Shown here in pieces: positions 53,224 through 63,129 of a DNA stretch of 64,000 nt. Under the pieces are notes generated by a model that worked only from the letters and a program-made list of their open reading frames with translations, did not search any database and was not told the DNA's origin. A program made the position numbers and the translations under genes. Location of the stretch: NCBI GenBank assembly GCA_029237695.1, contig CM055272.1, forward strand, positions 32,250,791-32,314,790, in the 5' to 3' direction. Numbering within the stretch: the first letter of the stretch is position 1; every line of letters starts with the position of its first letter. This stretch comes from Conchocele bisecta (lineage: Eukaryota; Mollusca; Bivalvia; Lucinida; Thyasiridae).

Positions 53224-53580
53224 ATGTTTGTAAAGCATGGATATGCCCTCAATGTCATATTTAACTCTTAAATAAATTATGGCCAAGCGTTTCAGCAACA
53301 TTGTGAAGGTCATGGTCATGTTAATGGTTGTGTGTGTGTGTTGCATTTGTCCACATGTATCAAGTGTGTGAATATGAATATGAAAGTAATCCATCCAGTA
53401 ATATTAATGTCATGCCATGATGAAGAAACTCTTTAAATATTTTCAATGCAATTGACAACGTACATATGGATGGAACAAAAGCAAAGCAATATGCCCCCAC
53501 CCACCCCCCCCCCCCGCCCCACTTTCTACTTTCTATCGCATTGGGGGGCGGGGGGGGGGGGGGGGTGCATAAAAAGAAAA
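53224..53580. mobile_element. Family R-like element with C and G tracts in its hairpin
   Basis: GTTTGTAAAGCATGGATATG starts it. The 3' hairpin region has expanded into a C-rich block (53497-53521) and a G run (53548-53566), complementary to each other, before GCATAAAAAG. Confidence 0.65.
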
Positions 53581-53654
53581 GAAAAGTATTTATAGCATTA
53601 AACTGGCTTTGGCACGGTAATAATGTGGTGTATTAAATCATAATCAATGTTTTA

Positions 53655-54040
53655 AATTTTATTTTACAAACAAATGTGAGAGCACTTATACAAATGCTTT
53701 CGTTGGCACAGAGACGTAAGGTTGGTCCTTAACCCATTGCAAACGGGACACCATTAAAGTAGTCTGAAATTCCCTGTTTTCCTCATTTCTTCTCAAAAGA
53801 ATATGTTGTCACCACTCATTTGAACAGAGATGGTTCAAATGAGTGGTAACAGCATATACTTTCGAGAAAAATTAACTAGAAAATCAGATTTTAAACAACA
53901 AAAGGTATCATATTCTTAGACTTCAATGGCTTAATGAGGGCAAAAACTTGAGTACCGGACCAATTCATATACTACCCTGGCCAAGGATTAAACCTGGACA
54001 GCATTGGTGAGAAGTTACCATTGCGCTAACAGGACAACAA
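53655..54040 (-). mobile_element. tRNA-derived SINE, minus strand, interrupted by A
   Basis: On the minus strand box A (TTAGCGCAATGG, complement of 54018-54030) and box B-like GGTTTAATCC (complement of 53985-53994) lead into a body, with an A-rich end near 53655. Its tail matches the SINE at 1654-1866 (complement of CAAATGCTTTCGTTGGCACA). Confidence 0.7.
53729..53934. mobile_element. Family A MITE inserted in the SINE at TTAA
   Basis: TTAACCCATTGCAAACGGG opens and CAATGGCTTAA closes it. The hairpin is at about 53801-53862, with a shortened axis. The host SINE sequence resumes directly after the second TTAA. Confidence 0.82.
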
Positions 54041-54074
54041 CACATCGTGTAGTGCTCAGCTCATATCCTTGAAC

Positions 54075-54148
54075 TACAGTGGAACCTCTCTAAACTGGAC
54101 ACCCTGAGGACCTCCCCAGGGTGTCCGGTTTAGAGAGGCTCCACTGTA
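54075..54148. mobile_element. Family B palindrome, TA-flanked
   Basis: TACAGTGGAACCTCTCTAAA pairs with the complement ending in GGCTCCACTGTA. No third terminus follows, so this is the compact form. Confidence 0.88.
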
Positions 54149-54185
54149 AATTACACCCCCTCTAGTCTGGTTAATTGGTAACCTG

Positions 54186-54414
54186 TTAACCCTTTCCCTG
54201 TTTTGCGATATTTCGACTCATCCAAATCGAAAACATCTGAATAAAAGAATCAAATGCTGGGTCAAATGATGGTTAAATTATCTGATAGAGTAGAAAACAT
54301 TGTGGGAAAAGGAGAAATTGCTTGTTACAAGCAATTTCTCCTTTTCCCACAATGTTTTCAAAAGACATCTTCTGCAGAGGCGTCAAAAGTCGTCTCTATC
54401 AGGGAAAGGGTTAA
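54186..54414. mobile_element. Family C TTAA MITE, complete
   Basis: Ends and the 67-bp central palindrome are the same as in 5894-6112. The only clear difference is a replaced segment near the right end (GCAGAGGCGTCAAAAGTCGT in place of GCAAAGTCATT). Confidence 0.92.
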
Positions 54415-54743
54415 ACTAACTGCCTGGGCCTGGGTGGCTTTGTTTTATTGAATAGTTTCGCAAGTGATTGATGGAAACTGTCATTATTGGAATGGAAATT
54501 GATTTAGAGATCCCATAAATGATTTATAGGAATGTAGCACCTGTTCTGTCCATAACTTTCCATTGCATGTATGTAGATATCTTTAGATATGTTTATATAT
54601 GAAGTATAACTGAAGTAAAACATTGCATATTCCACCAATATCAAAACAATATATACATATAATGAGAAACACAAGGAAATGTATGTCTGCAGTAGATTTT
54701 GTATCTTGATGTAGTCGACCTTAAATAATTCCATTAATGTGTC
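54415..54743. other. No recognisable feature
   Basis: AT-rich sequence. Confidence 0.45.
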
Positions 54744-54960
54744 TTAACCCTTAGACCGCTACTCACAACAATTGTCGTCTGCTGTTGCTTTTATATCTTG
54801 CCTTATTTCTCATTAAAAACATGGTTTGACAGCACTTCAGAATCATTTCCAATGGAAATGATTCTGAAGTGCTGTCAAACCATGTTTTTGATGATACAAA
54901 TGGAAATTAGAATATAAACAGTAGACGACAAAAAAAATAAGATACTGGTCTAAGGGTTAA
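54744..54960. mobile_element. Family J TTAA MITE, complete, reverse orientation
   Basis: TTAACCCTTAGACCGCTACT opens and ACTGGTCTAAGGGTTAA closes it. GTCGTCTGCTG, TTATTTCTC and a near-perfect 75-bp palindrome follow in order. This is the cleanest J copy in the window. Confidence 0.93.
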
Positions 54961-55375
54961 CTAGTTTGACTGCTTTTGAAGATCATCAGAGACTGAGAAT
55001 AAGAATGAAAACAATGGACCACATGTGATCTTGAAATTGGTGCTTATATGGCCCTTGTGACCACTGTAGATCAACATCAGCATGCACATCGCTTCTAACA
55101 AAGAATGCCGATAATCAGCTGCCATGTGCTAACCGACATGGAGCGAGACTGGCCTAAAATGTCATAAAAACACAAGTAAAGTTATTTCACAAAAGGAAAC
55201 AGACACTAAAGTATATTAAAATCAATTGGAATGGGAAAAAAAGTCACTACACATAAAAATGTTGAAACAATGTTTTTAATTTTCAGCTATTCCGACTTTG
55301 CAAGCGAGCAAGCATGCACCCAGACCAGCTTTCTAATTCACGTAGTCTAGGCCAAAAAATTGTGACAAAATATAT
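54961..55375. other. No assignable feature
   Basis: A few H-like words (GACCACTGTAGATC near 55059) are present. Otherwise unassigned. Confidence 0.4.
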
Positions 55376-55565
55376 TTATTTTATTTATTTATTAATGGTG
55401 TTTAACGGCCTGTCAACAGCCAAGGTCATTTTAATCTGGGTTAAAGGGGGTTGAAAATCATATTTCACCTGTTACTGAATATGATTGAGACGGTTCAAAT
55501 GAGTGTTCACAACATATACTTTGGAAGAGAATTGTAAATTTAGGAAAAAAAAATTTGTTTAAACT
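55376..55565. repeat. T fragment followed by A right-half fragment
   Basis: ATGGTGTTTAACGGCCTGTC at 55396 is the T phrase. From 55483, GAGACGGTTCAAATGAGTGT to ACAACATATACTTT is the right half of the A hairpin, starting at its axis. Confidence 0.6.
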
Positions 55566-55889
55566 TTTTATACCCCAATATTGGTATTCTGAATTCACTG
55601 GATAAGAGAATCGGAACAGTTGGAAACAAAACAAAACTTAAAAGCAACTCAAGATGACATACCTGTACTGCTACTGATTAATGACCTGTGATACAGTAAT
55701 CCAAGATCGAAAATGAAACCACTGATAAGTTCTGGAGCTATCTGTAATCTTTTCTTAATTACATCTGTCATGGAAGGATTGTCGAAATGTCCAGGTAGTT
55801 ATTAGTAGAACTGTACCATCACAGGCAGGGAACACAGTGACCACAATAATGGATATAGAAGGTGTGACCAAGACAGGTGAAATCACACC
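55566..55889. other. No recognisable feature
   Basis: AT-rich sequence. Confidence 0.45.
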
Positions 55890-56330
55890 TGAGCTGGCAA
55901 TGTGACCGAGACGCGAGAAATGGGGCTGATGGTATTTGTGTCCAGTGGTATGCTAGCCAATTTTGCCAAAATTGCGAATTATACTTATCAAGCTAATTAT
56001 ATTTTGAGTGAGTATATATTATTTCATATAGAACTAGCGACAGCATATATTTGATGATTAAAAATATGCAGAATTATTATACTTAAATTTATTACAAAAT
56101 GCTGTGATAATGTAATATATTCAGTATAATAAAACATAATAAATTTATCCTTAAATTGAAAATTTCTCCCTCAAAGTGTACTTAGCAAGATAAGTATACT
56201 TTGCAATTTTGGTGAAATAGGCTACTGAGCTAGCAATGTGACCGAGACGTGAGAAATGGGGTTGATGGTATTTGTGTCCAGTGTAGCTACTGATCTGTGA
56301 CTGGAGAAATTGGGCTTATAAGTAATAGTT
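55890..56330. repeat. 58-bp direct repeat of H-like sequence flanking F
   Basis: GAGCT(G/A)GCAATGTGACCGAG through GTATTTGTGTCCAGTG occurs at 55890-55947 and 56226-56283, differing at about three bases. F fills the gap, and H-like sequence continues to 56330. Confidence 0.85.
55951..56225. mobile_element. Family F MITE
   Basis: TGCTAGCCAATTTTGCCAAA opens and GAAATAGGCTACTG closes it. The central palindrome is reduced (ATTACAAAATGCTGTGATAA). It is a diverged copy. Confidence 0.8.
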
Positions 56331-56383
56331 ATAGTTCACATATTGAATTTTTACTAAATTAGCTGATACTAACTTATTGGTCG

Positions 56384-56536
56384 CCCCGCCTTATCGCGGG
56401 CACATGTCTATTAGAATGCAGCGCTGTCCATAAACGTGTTATCAACAACGGTACTATTACGTGATTGGCGGTGTGACACTGAATCGATCGTACACATGTT
56501 GCACGTCACAGGAAATTACATCAACAAGGCGGGGCC
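56384..56536. repeat. Possible short inverted repeat, GCCCCGCCTT ends
   Basis: GCCCCGCCTT at 56384 and AAGGCGGGGC ending at 56536 are inverted around about 130 bp of higher-GC DNA. It may be a small MITE, but there is no second copy. Confidence 0.4.
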
Positions 56537-57242
56537 TGTGGTGTTAAATATAACTGCGGAGTTATTGCAAGATTAAATGATTAATTTAATAGATATTGGC
56601 GAAAGCGTCGCAATATATGCGACTAATTGAAACGAAATGCTCTGCTTTCATTGGTTGAGAAACTAGGGCAACAATAATGATATGGTATAGACGTCTAGCC
56701 AATCTAGCTACTGATCTGTCACTGTAGAAAGCTTATGGTGCTTATGTTATTTGTGGCCAGTACAGCTACTGATCTATCAGCTAGCATAATGATGCAGCAT
56801 GAACAATATCTATACTGTTTATTAGAAGCATAATCAGTGTTTCGGCGATGGAATGGTGAACTGTGCAGACCCTGATTATTTCAACCTTGCATCACCAGAT
56901 CAGCACACCTGCAGGTCTGATCAAGGCCTACCACTGTTCACGATCGACTTGGAAACACAGGCCCCTAATGAAAACTGTAGATCCATACAATACTGTATGA
57001 GCATTCTACCATATCAAGTATGACAGGTCAAAAACACGAGGCCATTTTTCATGTGGATTGCCACACATTATAAGAAATGGGGACATGTTGAATGTATCAC
57101 ACCTTGACCAGCAAACATAGCAGGACCAAACTGACCATGCTGTGCAGAACAACTAGACTCAATGACAGCTTGACCTCCGATTGCATTTGTTCAATGAAAA
57201 CAAGCCTTATTTTTGTTTGACGTGTCGGTTTCCTAATAATTA
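56537..57242. other. Unassigned, with decayed H units
   Basis: CTGATCTGTCACTGTAGAAA and TTGTGGCCAGTACAGCTACT at 56710-56770 look like decayed H ends. The rest is unassigned. Confidence 0.4.
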
Positions 57243-58324
57243 ATAACCCTTATATCTGGGACATCATTCGTTTTGGAAAGACCATATTATCCCATTCATC
57301 CTGTGGAGAAGCTTTTATTTCCTTTAAATATTTCCTTTATTTATGCATGAAAGTATATGTTGTAACCACTCATTTGAACCGTCTCTCCGAGATGGTTCAA
57401 ATGAGTGGTAACAACATATACTTTAGAGAAGAAATAAGAACAAGAGTGCCGAAGGTCACAATATACGCCTGTTGAGACAAGGCCAGTCAACAAGGGGAGA
57501 TAAGTCAATGAAAACCAATAGGGTTCTTCATCTTCCTTTGATAAACATGTATACTGAATTTGGTTACGATCCGTCAAGTAAAACTTGAGTTATTGCGAGG
57601 ACAATAATACAGAGTGTGAAAATTAAAAATGGACGCCAAGGGGAGTAAGTAATCCAATAGCCTTCTTCATGTTGCAGCGATAAACATGTATACCAAATTT
57701 GGTTACGATTGGCCAAGTAGAACTGGAGTTATTGCGTGGACAAGGATAGAGTGTGAAAATAAAAAATGGCCGCCAAGGGGAGATAAGTCGTCACAAATTT
57801 TTGAAAATCAATAGGCTTCTTCGTCTTGCCGTGATACACATGTATACCGAATATGCTTATTCTCGCTCAAGTAGAACTTGAGTTATTGTGTGGACAAGGA
57901 TACAAAGTGCGAATATTAAAAATGGCCGCCAAGGGGAGATAAGTCATCGAAAATCTTTGAAAAATAATAGGGACTACTTCATCTTGCCGTGATAAACATG
58001 TATACCGAAACTGGTGACGATTGGTCAAGTAGAACTTGAGTTAATGCGTGGACAAGGATACAGAGTGTGAAAATAAAAAATGGCCGCCAAGGGGAGCTAA
58101 GTCATCCGAAATTTTTAAAAATGAATAGGCTTTTGTTACGATCCGTCAAGTAGACTCGAGTTATTGATTGGACAAGTTCTGCCCGCCGCCGCCTGCCGCA
58201 CAACGTGAATCCATAATACGTCCCGTTTTTCAAACGGGCGTATAAACATTTGCGAAAAAAATATTTAGAATTTTTCTACCCATACAGGGGTATTCCGCAG
58301 GTTATGGGTTACAAAAGGGATTCA
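57243..58324. mobile_element. Family A MITE split by U
   Basis: The left part (57243-57438) contains a near-perfect hairpin at 57349-57425. The right part (58245-58324) resumes with AACATTTGCG...AAAATATTTAGAATTTTTC and ends TTATGGGTTAC. U lies between the hairpin and the right tail. Confidence 0.8.
57439..58244. mobile_element. U tandem-repeat element inside A
   Basis: AACAAGAGTGCCGAAGG starts it. Four to five units of 140-158 bp are marked by AAAATGGCCGCCAAGGGGAG (57766, 57921, 58079) and earlier variants. The palindrome ATACGTCCCGTTT...AAACGGGCGTAT ends it at 58244. Confidence 0.85.
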
Positions 58325-58473
58325 CAAAACACATGGTATCCTAATACATGCTTATTTCACCAATTCAGCACAACCATTCTAGCCCTGAATATTGGGACAC
58401 TCTTTTGTTTTTGTAAACCATACATTTAGAGCTATTTCCCAAAAAAAATTGTTCTGAGGCCACTACAGAAAAC

Positions 58474-58577
58474 ATGTCAGGTGATCAGTACATGTTAGGT
58501 GATCAGTACATGTTATACATGTTAGGTGATCAGTACATGTTAGGTGATCAGTACATGTCAGGTGATCAGTACATGTT
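58474..58577. repeat. 18-bp tandem repeat, five copies
   Basis: ACATGTTAGGTGATCAGT repeats, with one partial unit (ACATGTTAT) in the middle. The sequence after it (TGTATGATGCTGCGCTTATG) resembles 30093-30125. Confidence 0.92.
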
Positions 58578-58844
58578 CAATGTATGATGCTGCGCTTATG
58601 CAGTAAGTAGAATCTAACATTCATGATGATTTAAAATGGAATGTATTAACCCTTAGACCGCTACTCACAACAATTGTCATCTGCTGTTGCTTTTATATCT
58701 TGCCTTATTTGTCAATAAAAACATGGGTTGACAGCACTTCAGAATCATTTCCAATGGAAATGATTCTGAAGTGCTGTCAAAGCATCTTGTAAAATATTCT
58801 AAAGTGCTGTCAAAGCATGTTTTTGATGATAAAAATGGAAAATA

Positions 58845-58872
58845 TACTCAACAAAACTAGAAACGTCCCTGT
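58845..58872. repeat. Left terminal inverted repeat of the Tc1 element
   Basis: TACTCAACAAAACTAGAAAC followed by GTCCCT; it differs from the right end at about four of 28 positions. Confidence 0.85.
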
Positions 58873-59144
58873 TTTATAGCCGGTGTAGCTCTGTCTATGT
58901 ATGTACCACATGTTCAAAGTACATGTATTTTAAACCGTGGCGATGTTCAGAATACGATCGTGTAGAGTTTAGCCGATACACACGGTTTACATAGCGGCCA
59001 GTGACCGGAACGTTGATTTCCACTTTTTGCACGTGCAGGCTATACTTGTCATCGATAAGGTGATTCAGTTCATGTCGTACCATTCATGCGATAGGGGCTA
59101 TTCGGAAAATTTAAAAACTTTTTTAATTTTTCACTGTTTTCGAT

Positions 59145-60157
59145 ATGCCACGGCATTCCGAAAACGAGCGAAATCAGGCAATTGGGATGCTTGCGGGTGG
59201 GATGGCCGCCAGGGCGGTCGCGCCTCGGTTTGGTTGCTGTCGGAAGACGATTGATCGTCTTGCAGCCCGGTACCAGCAGACTGGGGCTGTTCACGACCGG
59301 CAGCGACCTGGTAGGCCTCGTGTAACGACGGCTAGAGCCGATCGTTACATTACGTTTGACGCACTTACGTCAACGTCGATTGGCAGCCACAGTCACTGCT
59401 AGGCGATACGGTGTCTCAGGGCAGACCATTCGCAACCGGTTTACGTCGTAACGCCCAACCAATCCGGGCGACGCCGCCCGTTTACACTGGTCAGATAATG
59501 ACCCAAACGGTCACCCGTGCTGCCAGACTGTTATGGGCGCGACGTCATCTGAACTGGAGAAGGGCTGACTGGAACCGAGTTTTGTTCACCGATGAATCTC
59601 GGTTCACAGTTAGTCATGCTGACGGAAGATTACGGGTATACAGGCGTAAAAATGAAAGATTCACCGATTGTTGCATTGTTGAGAAGAACAGGTTTGGGGG
59701 AAGGAGCGTAATGGTCTGGGGTGGGATCATGGGAAACCGGAAGACAGATTTGGTTGTTGTACAGGGCAACATCAATGCACAACGTTATGTTGCAGATGTG
59801 CTAAATGCACATGCCTTACCATTTATCCGTCAGCATGGTCCTGGTGTGACATTGATGCACGACAATGCCCGCCCTCACGTAGCCAGGGTCACCACTCAAT
59901 ACTTACAGCAAAACAACATCGACGTCATGCCATGGCCCGCGGTCTCCCCGGATCTCAATCCCATTGAGCACATATGGGATGAGCTGGGCCACAAAGCACG
60001 AGCTAACCATCAGATTGACAATGTTCGCGATCTTACACGGGCGTTACAACGGGAATGGAGGAATTTGCCCAATGCACTGGTATTGCGTTACGTCACGTCG
60101 ATGCAGCATATGATCATTGCATGCATTCATGCAAATGGTGGCCACACTCGGTACTAA
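59145..60157 (+). pseudogene. Tc1-type transposase with two frameshifts
   Basis: The product would cut the transposon out and paste it at TA sites. About 336 residues are recognisable, near the usual Tc1 length of 340. Residues 1-50 look like a paired-type helix-turn-helix DNA-binding region (ERNQAIGMLAGGM onwards), and a GRPR motif follows at residues 56-59. The catalytic domain shows FTDES (Asp codon 59591), HDNARPH (Asp codon 59861) and NPIEHIWDEL (Glu codon 59966). The two last acidic residues are 34 residues apart, so it is DD34E. VMVWGG and SPDLNPIEH are typical of the family. Reading frame changes twice: an extra T in the TTT run at 59355-59357 and another at 59440-59442. Between them the middle frame is coherent (a second helix-turn-helix). 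I chose the ATG at 59145 because homologues commonly begin with a short charged segment before the first helix. As it stands the gene should not make a full protein; a sequencing error in a T run cannot be excluded. Confidence 0.92.
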
Positions 60158-60403
60158 CGAGATTTACTGAATTTGCCACATTACTTATTGAAATTCCATC
60201 TCTAAACATTAAGTAACACATTTCTGAGTTTTTGTGATTTTTGATTTTGACCCCTACCGCCCTTGGCCGGTTATCTCTCGAATATTTAACAAGATATCCA
60301 AATGCAATTTATTGGCTTTGATACAGAAATGAATGAAGTGGTTTTTCCATTTTGATTTTTAAAAGTAACCCTTTTGGTTTTTGATGAATCTTTCCTTAAA
60401 CAT

Positions 60404-60431
60404 GGAGGGACGTTTCTACTTTTGCTCAGTA
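60404..60431. repeat. Right terminal inverted repeat of the Tc1 element
   Basis: Ends ...AGGGACGTTTCTACTTTTG then CTCAGTA; complement of the left end with about four mismatches. Confidence 0.85.
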
Positions 60432-60604
60432 TAGAAAATAAACAGCAGACAACAAACATATTAAGATAGCGGTCTAAGGGTTAAACGGGACTAATTTCAA
60501 ATGTTAGGTGACCAACTAAAGTATTATTCGCTCCATTGGACGGTAAGTGACCTACCAAGTAGCTACATGAATATCATTGAGCTGCCACTGGAATATATGC
60601 ATGT

Positions 60605-60845
60605 ATGTGGCTGTGACTGGAGAAATAGGGTTTATGGCATTTGTGATCAGTGTAGCTCCTGATCAAATACCTCACTCCTGTAGCCTGAAAACAATTATAT
60701 TGCTCATTAGAAGCATGACAGGTGCTTCATTGATGTAATGGCAAACAGTGTAGATCCTGATCAGACTGTGCGGATGCACAGGCTGATCTAGATCTACACT
60801 GGTTGTGAAGCCCATAAGCCCCATTTCTCCAATCACAGTCACATA
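60605..60845. mobile_element. Family H MITE, complete
   Basis: ATGTGGCTGTGACTGGAGAA opens and TCTCCAATCACAGTCACAT closes it. The inner palindrome is GTAGATCCTGATCAGACTGT with its complement, and the CATTGATGTAATGGCAAACA spacer is present. Confidence 0.88.
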
Positions 60846-60981
60846 GTACACTACCAAAAATGTTAGATTCAATTTATAACATAAGCAGATCATCATATAT
60901 TGAAGCTGTACTGACCACACAACATGCTTTCTGCAGTAGCCTCATTTACATATCTATTACACTAGTATACATGTAGTATGA

Positions 60982-61161
60982 TTAACCCTCAGAATGCGGG
61001 AAACGAAAAGTGTCGTCTGTATTTTGTCATTTTTCTCAATAAAAACATGGTTTGGCAGCACTTTAGAATCATGTCCATTGGAAATGATTCTAAAATGCTG
61101 ACAAACTATGTTTTTGATAATCAGCAGACGACAAAATTTAATTCAGGATTGTTACGGTTAC
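60982..61161. mobile_element. Family J-like MITE
   Basis: TTAACCCTCAGAATGCGGG opens and GGATTGTTACGGTTAC closes it. The palindrome is GGTTTGGCAGCACTTTAGAA with its complement. Confidence 0.8.
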
Positions 61162-61629
61162 CGTATTAAACTGCGGAAGCCCATTTTATGCAGTAAATAG
61201 CCATCTGCAACCTGACAAAAAAAAATTCCAAAATTTTCTTTATTTTTTGTGACACCAATCAATATAGATTACACAAGCAAACAAAAAAAACAACATAAAT
61301 ACCACTATACCATGATGTGTCGACAGACAGCCTGATATTATCCATATTATCAGTATCTGTGCAATGAACTGTTGACAGAGGTCTTGTCATCGGGCCTTCA
61401 TTAGACTACAATGGACATAAACATCAACGTGCAAAATGACAATGGCTCTGTGGATGTCTCGAATACCAAGATAATTTGCAACAATGTAGTCTGGCCATGA
61501 TCTACCACGTCTGCCAATTTCAGTCTTTCATAGATGTGCATTATGCTAACCTTTTGATATTTGCAAAATTGTTAAAAGACAAATTGTCATACTTCTGTGT
61601 GAAATTGTTCCCACAACAATGTTAAAGGT
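61162..61629. other. No recognisable feature
   Basis: AT-rich sequence. Confidence 0.45.
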
Positions 61630-61761
61630 ATTCACTCTTTGCCTGCTGGGAAATTTGTGGGCTATAAATAGTTCAAAAATAGCGAACAAAAATTAATTAT
61701 ATTTTGTTTTATTTCTCCCTGTAAATATCATGAATATGTCTTGAAATTTCATTAGAATTGC
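61630..61761. mobile_element. Family D, left half
   Basis: TTCACTCTTTGCCTGCTGGG to GTCTTGAAATTTCATTAGAA is the left half of D; it stops just before the palindrome axis and continues into R-like sequence. Confidence 0.75.
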
Positions 61762-61900
61762 CCATATGTATAAAGTGTCTATATATTGAAACAATCTGTC
61801 CAGTAATATTAAAGTTATACCATGATGACGAAGCTTGTACAAACTTTTTGACATTTCGGACGACGACGACGGAAAAAGTGGCGACTTTCGCGACTTCTGC
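61762..61900. repeat. R-like body fragment
   Basis: CCAGTAATATTAAAGTTATA and CCATGATGACGAAGCTTGTA resemble 53396-53440 of the R-like element. Confidence 0.45.
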
Positions 61901-61967
61901 TAAAGCAGGCACGACAATTACCCGAACAATATGGTCACGTGTTGTAAACAGTACTGTTCATAAAACT

Positions 61968-62103
61968 GCATTGTTCGCCATTCAATCAATGAAACAGCCA
62001 TCATAGCAATATAGACCACTATCAGGCTACACAAGTGTGCTATTTGATCCGGAGCTACACTGGTCACAAATCCCACAAGCCCCATTTATCCAGTCACAAT
62101 ATA
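61968..62103. mobile_element. Family H, right half
   Basis: GTTCGCCATTCAATCAATGA, a GACCACTATCAGGCTACAC spacer and GAGCTACACTGGTCACAAAT to TTATCCAGTCACA match the right half of H. Confidence 0.75.
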
Positions 62104-62332
62104 TAAGGTGAATATGTCTGTCTTTCAATCAGAAAAACAGCCAGGTCTCACAGGTAGTAGTAGATAATCATATAGACTAATTTATTTGCAAAGTTGCAGA
62201 TTTCATTAGTAGATATACTACATCGTGGTAATTTGGATGATAAACAATGAAACATTTGTGTTCAATATATTGTCAAATACAAGTAAAGCGAACAAATCCA
62301 CTCATGTGGAAACACTGATGTCTAGGGACGTA

Positions 62333-62546
62333 TTAACCCTTTAAAACCTACAGCCCATAAAGACAACATTTGCAAACACTGTAGATCCAGATGAGCCGGC
62401 TCGTATCGAGCCGTCTCATCAAGATCTACAGTATTTGTCAATATTTGTCAGAATTTTTTAAAAATTATTCTTCATATCATTAATGAACCAGACAATAAAT
62501 TACAATGAGCCACTCAATGCTAGTTTCTTAGGGGTGACAGGCTTAA
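62333..62546. mobile_element. Family E TTAA MITE
   Basis: TTAACCCTTTAAAACC opens and GGTGACAGGCTTAA closes it. The hairpin is ACTGTAGATCCAGATGAGCC and complement around GGCTCGTATCGAGCC. Confidence 0.85.
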
Positions 62547-62554
62547 AGCTAATG

Positions 62555-63057
62555 TTTACAAAACGAGGATGGCCGGGCCCGCATGTCGAGCCCGCTGAGG
62601 CATTTGATGGTCTCGGAGTGTATTTATTTGAAGTTTGATGCCCAATAAGCATACAAAGTTTCAAGCAAATCTGACTTACGGTTACAGAGATAGTAGGTAT
62701 GTGAAAACTTTAACGCAAATTTTGGAACACAAACTTCTAAGTCATTTGACCTTGACCTTGGGCATAGGGGCCACATGAGTTGGATACAGCATGAATATAT
62801 GGATGATGACTAATAATTCTATGAAGTTTCATGTCAATGTGACTTAGGACTGCAGAGATATAAGGTATTTAAAAACTTTAACGCAGATTTCGGAACGCAA
62901 ACTTCTAAGTCATTTGACCTTGACCTTGGGCACAGGGGCTGCATGAGTGGGATACAGCATGAATATATGGATCATGACTAATAAGCATATGAAGTTTCAA
63001 GTCAATGTGACTTAGGACTGCAGAGATATAAGGTATTTAAAAACTTTAACGCATATT
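62555..63057. mobile_element. V tandem-repeat element
   Basis: ACAAAACGAGGATGGCCGGG starts it, similar to the start of W. Three units of about 171 bp share GTCATTTGACCTTGACCTTG and GACTGCAGAGATATAAGGTA. It leads into the ACGG array. Confidence 0.75.
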
Positions 63058-63122
63058 TCGGACGGACGGACGGACAGACGAAAGACGGACAGACGGACGG
63101 ACGGACGGACGGACGGACGGAC
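63058..63122. repeat. ACGG microsatellite
   Basis: About 15 ACGG units with ACAGACG and AAAG interruptions, directly after the last V unit. Confidence 0.95.
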
Positions 63123-63129
63123 ATTCTTA

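Larger units (their letters stand above)
58845..60431 (+). mobile_element. Tc1/mariner-superfamily transposon, 1587 bp
   Basis: Imperfect terminal inverted repeats of about 28 bp share ACTAGAAACGTCCCT / AGTAGAAACGTCCCT, and TA is duplicated at 58843-58844 and 60432-60433. The removed-element sequence would restore an ordinary J MITE. The element is clearly richer in GC than its surroundings. It carries one transposase gene. Length, TA target, ends and DD34E motif fit the Tc1 group. Confidence 0.93.
58646..60484. mobile_element. Family J TTAA MITE split by a Tc1-type element
   Basis: The left part (TTAACCCTTAGACCGCTACT to AAAATGGAAAA) and right part (TAGAAAATAAACAGCAGAC to GCGGTCTAAGGGTTAA) form one reverse-oriented J MITE. 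The join agrees exactly with the intact copy at 43800-43830. Confidence 0.92.
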
